Shown: positions 14,320-16,977 of the stretch, in pieces
Position numbering within the stretch: position 1 is the stretch's first letter
How the letters are laid out: the number at the start of each line of letters is the position of its first letter
DNA from: Bacteroidota bacterium
Lineage (GTDB): Bacteria; Bacteroidota; Bacteroidia; Chitinophagales; Chitinophagaceae
NCBI GenBank assembly: GCA_026391115.1
Contig: JAPLER010000192.1
Coordinates: forward strand, 1-16,977
Direction of reading: 5' to 3'
Length of the DNA stretch: 16,977 bases
Notes under the pieces: model-generated
Seen by the model: the letters and a program-made list of their open reading frames with translations, nothing else
Told to the model about the DNA's origin: nothing
Databases searched by the model: none
Position numbers and translations under genes: made by a program

Positions 14320-16977
14320 ATGAATCTTAGATTACCCAATAGCATTAAGCCTATATGGTTTGCTAAAAAGTTGTTAGTAATTGCTTTGTTTTGCACTTGT
14401 ATAAATGCAAAATCACAAACAGCTTCAACTGTTTCCTTAAATGGTACTAATAATACCAACACTGTAACTAAAGCTACAGCTTCAGTAGTTGACCCAGGAT
14501 TAACCATCTCATCAGATGGAACAATTTCTGGCTTCACTGTGCAAATAACTGGTAGCTATACCAATGGCGATGTACTTGGTTATACTGGTAGCCTACCTAG
14601 TGGTATTACTGTTTTAAACGGTGGTTTTAATACTACTTACAAAGCGTTACAGTTTGCAGGTATTGCAACTGCAGCTACTTGGCAAGAATTATTGAGAAGA
14701 GTAACAATTACTACTGCAAACGTAACTTGCTATCCAGAGCAAAGGCAAGTGAGTTTTGTTGTTGGTCCTAAACTCTATAACTTAATTAATGGGCATTTTT
14801 ACGAAAAATCTGCCAGTGCCACTTCTTGGTCTACTGGTTACAATAATGCTCAAATCACATCCTATTTCGGGCGTCAGGCTTATATGGTAACTATTACTTC
14901 TGCTGCTGAAAATAGTTTGGTAGCGTCTTATTCCGAATCTTGGTTAGGTGCATCTGATGACAAAACTTATGTTAATACGGCAGCTGGATATGCAAAATAT
15001 AGCCAACAAGGTTCATCTAGCGGCACTTCAAGTACTGGCTCTGAGGGTTTTTGGCATTGGGTTACAGGACCTGAAAAGGGTACTTTATTTTCAAGTGGTA
15101 ATACTGGTTCAGGTACACCTTTCACAGCAGCCGGGCAATATGCCAACTGGAATGGTGGTGAACCAAATGGTAATAATGGTGGTGAGCAATTTGGACAAAT
15201 GTTAAGTGGTGGCACCGGTCAATGGAATGATTTGAATGGCACACAAAACTTGTATACAATTTATGAGTATGGCGATATGTCAACAGATGACGTATCTTCT
15301 AAAGTTGTGTTTACAAGAACAATAAGCCTTTCAGGTGCACCATCAGGTACTATCATTGGTGGTAATAATACAGTATGTTCTGGTACAAACAACACTACAA
15401 TAATTTTAAGTGGGTTGGCTAGTGGTGGCACGGTTTCTAAATGGCAATCCTCTACCGATAATTTTATAACTACAACCAATACCACAGATATTGCTAATAC
15501 AACCACTTCTTATACGGCTATTAATATTACGAAAAATACATATTATCGTGCCTTGGTAAATACCACGGGCTGTACAAATAACCCTACTTCTTCAACTTAC
15601 ATTAATGTAAATGCTGCTGTACCAGGAAATATTGTTGCAGATAATAATACAATTTGTAATGGTGCTAGTGTAAATTTCACGATAAATGGATATAGTGGCA
15701 GTATTGTTAAATGGCAAGTTTCTACAAGTAGCACATTTGCTAATAACATAACAGACATCAGCAATACAACTGCTGCAATGGCTTATCAATTAAATACTGC
15801 GGGAACTTATTATTTTAGAGCAGTTGTATTAAGTTGTTCAAATACTGTTTACACAAATATTTATACCATTAGTGTTGTAAATGGTTCTGCACCTGTTGGT
15901 GGAACTGTAAGTAGTGCGAATTTTTGTGGTGGTTCAAATTCTGGTACATTAACACTTTCGGGTTCTACAGGTACAGTATCTAAATGGCAATATTCAACAG
16001 ATGGTGGTATTGTTTGGACAGATGTTGCCAATACAACAACATCTTTAAGTTATTCAGCCATTACTGCAACAAGAAGATATAAAGCGTCATTAACAAACGG
16101 TGCTTGCGGAACTGCTGTAAGTGGTGTTGGTATTGTTACTGTTTCTAGTGCTTCAGTTGCAGGAACAGCATCTGGTGCTGCATCAGTATGTGCTGGCACA
16201 AACTCAAAAAACCTTTCTTTAAGTGGAAGCATTGGAAGCATACAATGGCAATCATCAACTGATAATTCAATATTTAATAATATTGTTGGTGCAACAACAT
16301 CAAGCTATACAGCATCTAATTTAAGTGCAACAACTTATTATCTTGCTGTAGTTAAAAATGGTGTGTGTAATGCTGTTAATTCAAATAGTGTAACAATAAC
16401 TGTTAAACAAACAACAACATCAACAAATAATTTAAGTATTTGCCCATCGCAAATTCCATACGTTTGGAATGGTTTAACTTTTAATGCAGCAGGTTCACAA
16501 ACAAAAACAGGATTACAAAACAGTCAAGGGTGCGATAGTAGTGCCACTTTAAACTTAACTGTTACTCCGCCACCTGCAAGTTTTAGCTACACTAACCCAA
16601 ATACTTATATGGCAGGAACGACTATTAGTCCTTTAAGCCCTTCTGTAGCAGCTACAAGTAGCACCACTACCCTTGGTTCAGGATTTAGTTATCCTACTGG
16701 AGTAGCAGTAGATGCTGCAGGAAATGTATATGTGGCAAATTTTTATAGTAATGCTATTAAAAAAATGGACGCTAGTGGTAACAACATTACTACCCTTGGT
16801 TCAGGATTTTATTATCCTAGAGGAGTAGCAATAGATGCTGCTGGAAATATATATGTCGCTGATACTTATAATCATGCCATTAAAAAAATGGATGCTACTG
16901 GTAATAATATCACTACCCTTGCTTCAGGATTTAGTTATCCTTTTGGAGTAGCACTAGATGCTGCAGGAAATATATAT
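14320..16977 (+). CDS. Large secreted lectin / Ig-like / NHL-repeat protein (3' end outside window)
   Basis: The frame is open from ATG 14320 to the window edge (886 codons, no stop). Residues 1-33 form a signal peptide (KKLLVIALFCTCINAKSQ). Residues ~34-155 form a beta-rich domain with DPGLTISSDGTISGFTVQIT and WQELLRRVTITT, often found before lectin domains in Bacteroidota. Residues ~157-318 are a C-type lectin-like domain with EPN (281-283) and WND (302-304), the calcium/mannose-type sugar-binding pair. Four Ig-like repeats of ~85-90 aa follow (340-431, 432-521, 522-608, 609-696), most with KWQxS and a spaced cysteine pair. A module with PYVWNGLTF and GCDSSATLNLTV spans ~697-749. From residue 783, 41-aa NHL repeats run off the edge (YPxGVAxDAAGNxYVA). 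It is probably a surface adhesin; a C-terminal sorting domain such as T9SS would lie beyond the window. Confidence 0.88.
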   Translation, partial: MNLRLPNSIKPIWFAKKLLVIALFCTCINAKSQTASTVSLNGTNNTNTVTKATASVVDPGLTISSDGTISGFTVQITGSYTNGDVLGYTGSLPSGITVLNGGFNTTYKALQFAGIATAATWQELLRRVTITTANVTCYPEQRQVSFVVGPKLYNLINGHFYEKSASATSWSTGYNNAQITSYFGRQAYMVTITSAAENSLVASYSESWLGASDDKTYVNTAAGYAKYSQQGSSSGTSSTGSEGFWHWVTGPEKGTLFSSGNTGSGTPFTAAGQYANWNGGEPNGNNGGEQFGQMLSGGTGQWNDLNGTQNLYTIYEYGDMSTDDVSSKVVFTRTISLSGAPSGTIIGGNNTVCSGTNNTTIILSGLASGGTVSKWQSSTDNFITTTNTTDIANTTTSYTAINITKNTYYRALVNTTGCTNNPTSSTYINVNAAVPGNIVADNNTICNGASVNFTINGYSGSIVKWQVSTSSTFANNITDISNTTAAMAYQLNTAGTYYFRAVVLSCSNTVYTNIYTISVVNGSAPVGGTVSSANFCGGSNSGTLTLSGSTGTVSKWQYSTDGGIVWTDVANTTTSLSYSAITATRRYKASLTNGACGTAVSGVGIVTVSSASVAGTASGAASVCAGTNSKNLSLSGSIGSIQWQSSTDNSIFNNIVGATTSSYTASNLSATTYYLAVVKNGVCNAVNSNSVTITVKQTTTSTNNLSICPSQIPYVWNGLTFNAAGSQTKTGLQNSQGCDSSATLNLTVTPPPASFSYTNPNTYMAGTTISPLSPSVAATSSTTTLGSGFSYPTGVAVDAAGNVYVANFYSNAIKKMDASGNNITTLGSGFYYPRGVAIDAAGNIYVADTYNHAIKKMDATGNNITTLASGFSYPFGVALDAAGNIY
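16666..16977 (+). repeat. 123-bp tandem repeats encoding NHL blades
   Basis: The start ACTACCCTT recurs at 16666, 16789 and 16912, exactly 123 bp apart (41 codons). The first two full units differ at about 20 of 123 bases by my count, many of them in third codon positions. The third unit is cut by the window edge. Confidence 0.9.

Noticed and set aside
14948..15205. 85-codon frame inside the large adhesin gene
   Set aside because: It overlaps the C-type lectin coding sequence in another frame with low-complexity, unfamiliar protein.
16666..16977. CRISPR-like regular repeat at the right edge
   Set aside because: The 123-bp units are in-frame coding repeats for NHL blades with no unique spacers.

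Overview
The window looks like chromosomal DNA of a Bacteroidota bacterium, most likely of the Chitinophagaceae type. The DNA is AT-rich and no gene start shows a clear Shine-Dalgarno sequence. Candidate promoters follow the Bacteroidota TTTG / TAnnTTTG pattern. S16 has a long acidic tail, and there is a PID-CTERM-like short protein and a long lectin/Ig/NHL secreted protein. The placement is inferred from protein families and promoter style; no database search was run.

Layout. 1-171: very short secreted PID-CTERM-like protein, then a terminator. 268-1638: mnmE (tRNA wobble-uridine modification). 1785-3129: hisS, histidyl-tRNA synthetase, broken into two frames by a 4-bp TAAG tandem duplication and carrying a GC-rich atypical linker. 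3145-3182: a 38-bp perfect palindrome, acting as a bidirectional terminator between hisS and the convergent rpsP (3189-3683, minus). 3779-4666 (minus): YgiD-family extradiol dioxygenase. 4801-8060: secreted VPS10/sortilin-like Asp-box beta-propeller protein, split by a perfect 86-bp tandem duplication. 8099-8172 (minus): tRNA-Asp(GTC). 8297-10723: accA, dapA and a DUF1648 membrane protein, closely spaced and probably co-transcribed. 10849-13530: MFS sugar transporter and ROK sugar kinase, 12 bp apart, a sugar uptake and phosphorylation pair. 13531-14319: AT-rich non-coding spacer. 14320 to the right edge: the first 886 codons of a large secreted multidomain protein (C-type lectin domain, four Ig-like repeats, NHL repeats) that continues past the window.

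Most of the window is housekeeping: tRNA maturation and charging, ribosome, fatty-acid and lysine precursors. Three surface or secreted proteins are interspersed. The points most worth a second look are the two frame-breaking tandem duplications (4 bp in hisS, 86 bp in the propeller gene), the compositionally foreign patch in the hisS linker, the extra membrane hairpin with a predicted periplasmic coiled coil in the sugar transporter, the loss of the usual zinc cysteines in the ROK kinase, and the lectin-Ig-NHL protein. I found no CRISPR array, transposase, phage gene, or convincing new multi-gene defence or biosynthetic system.
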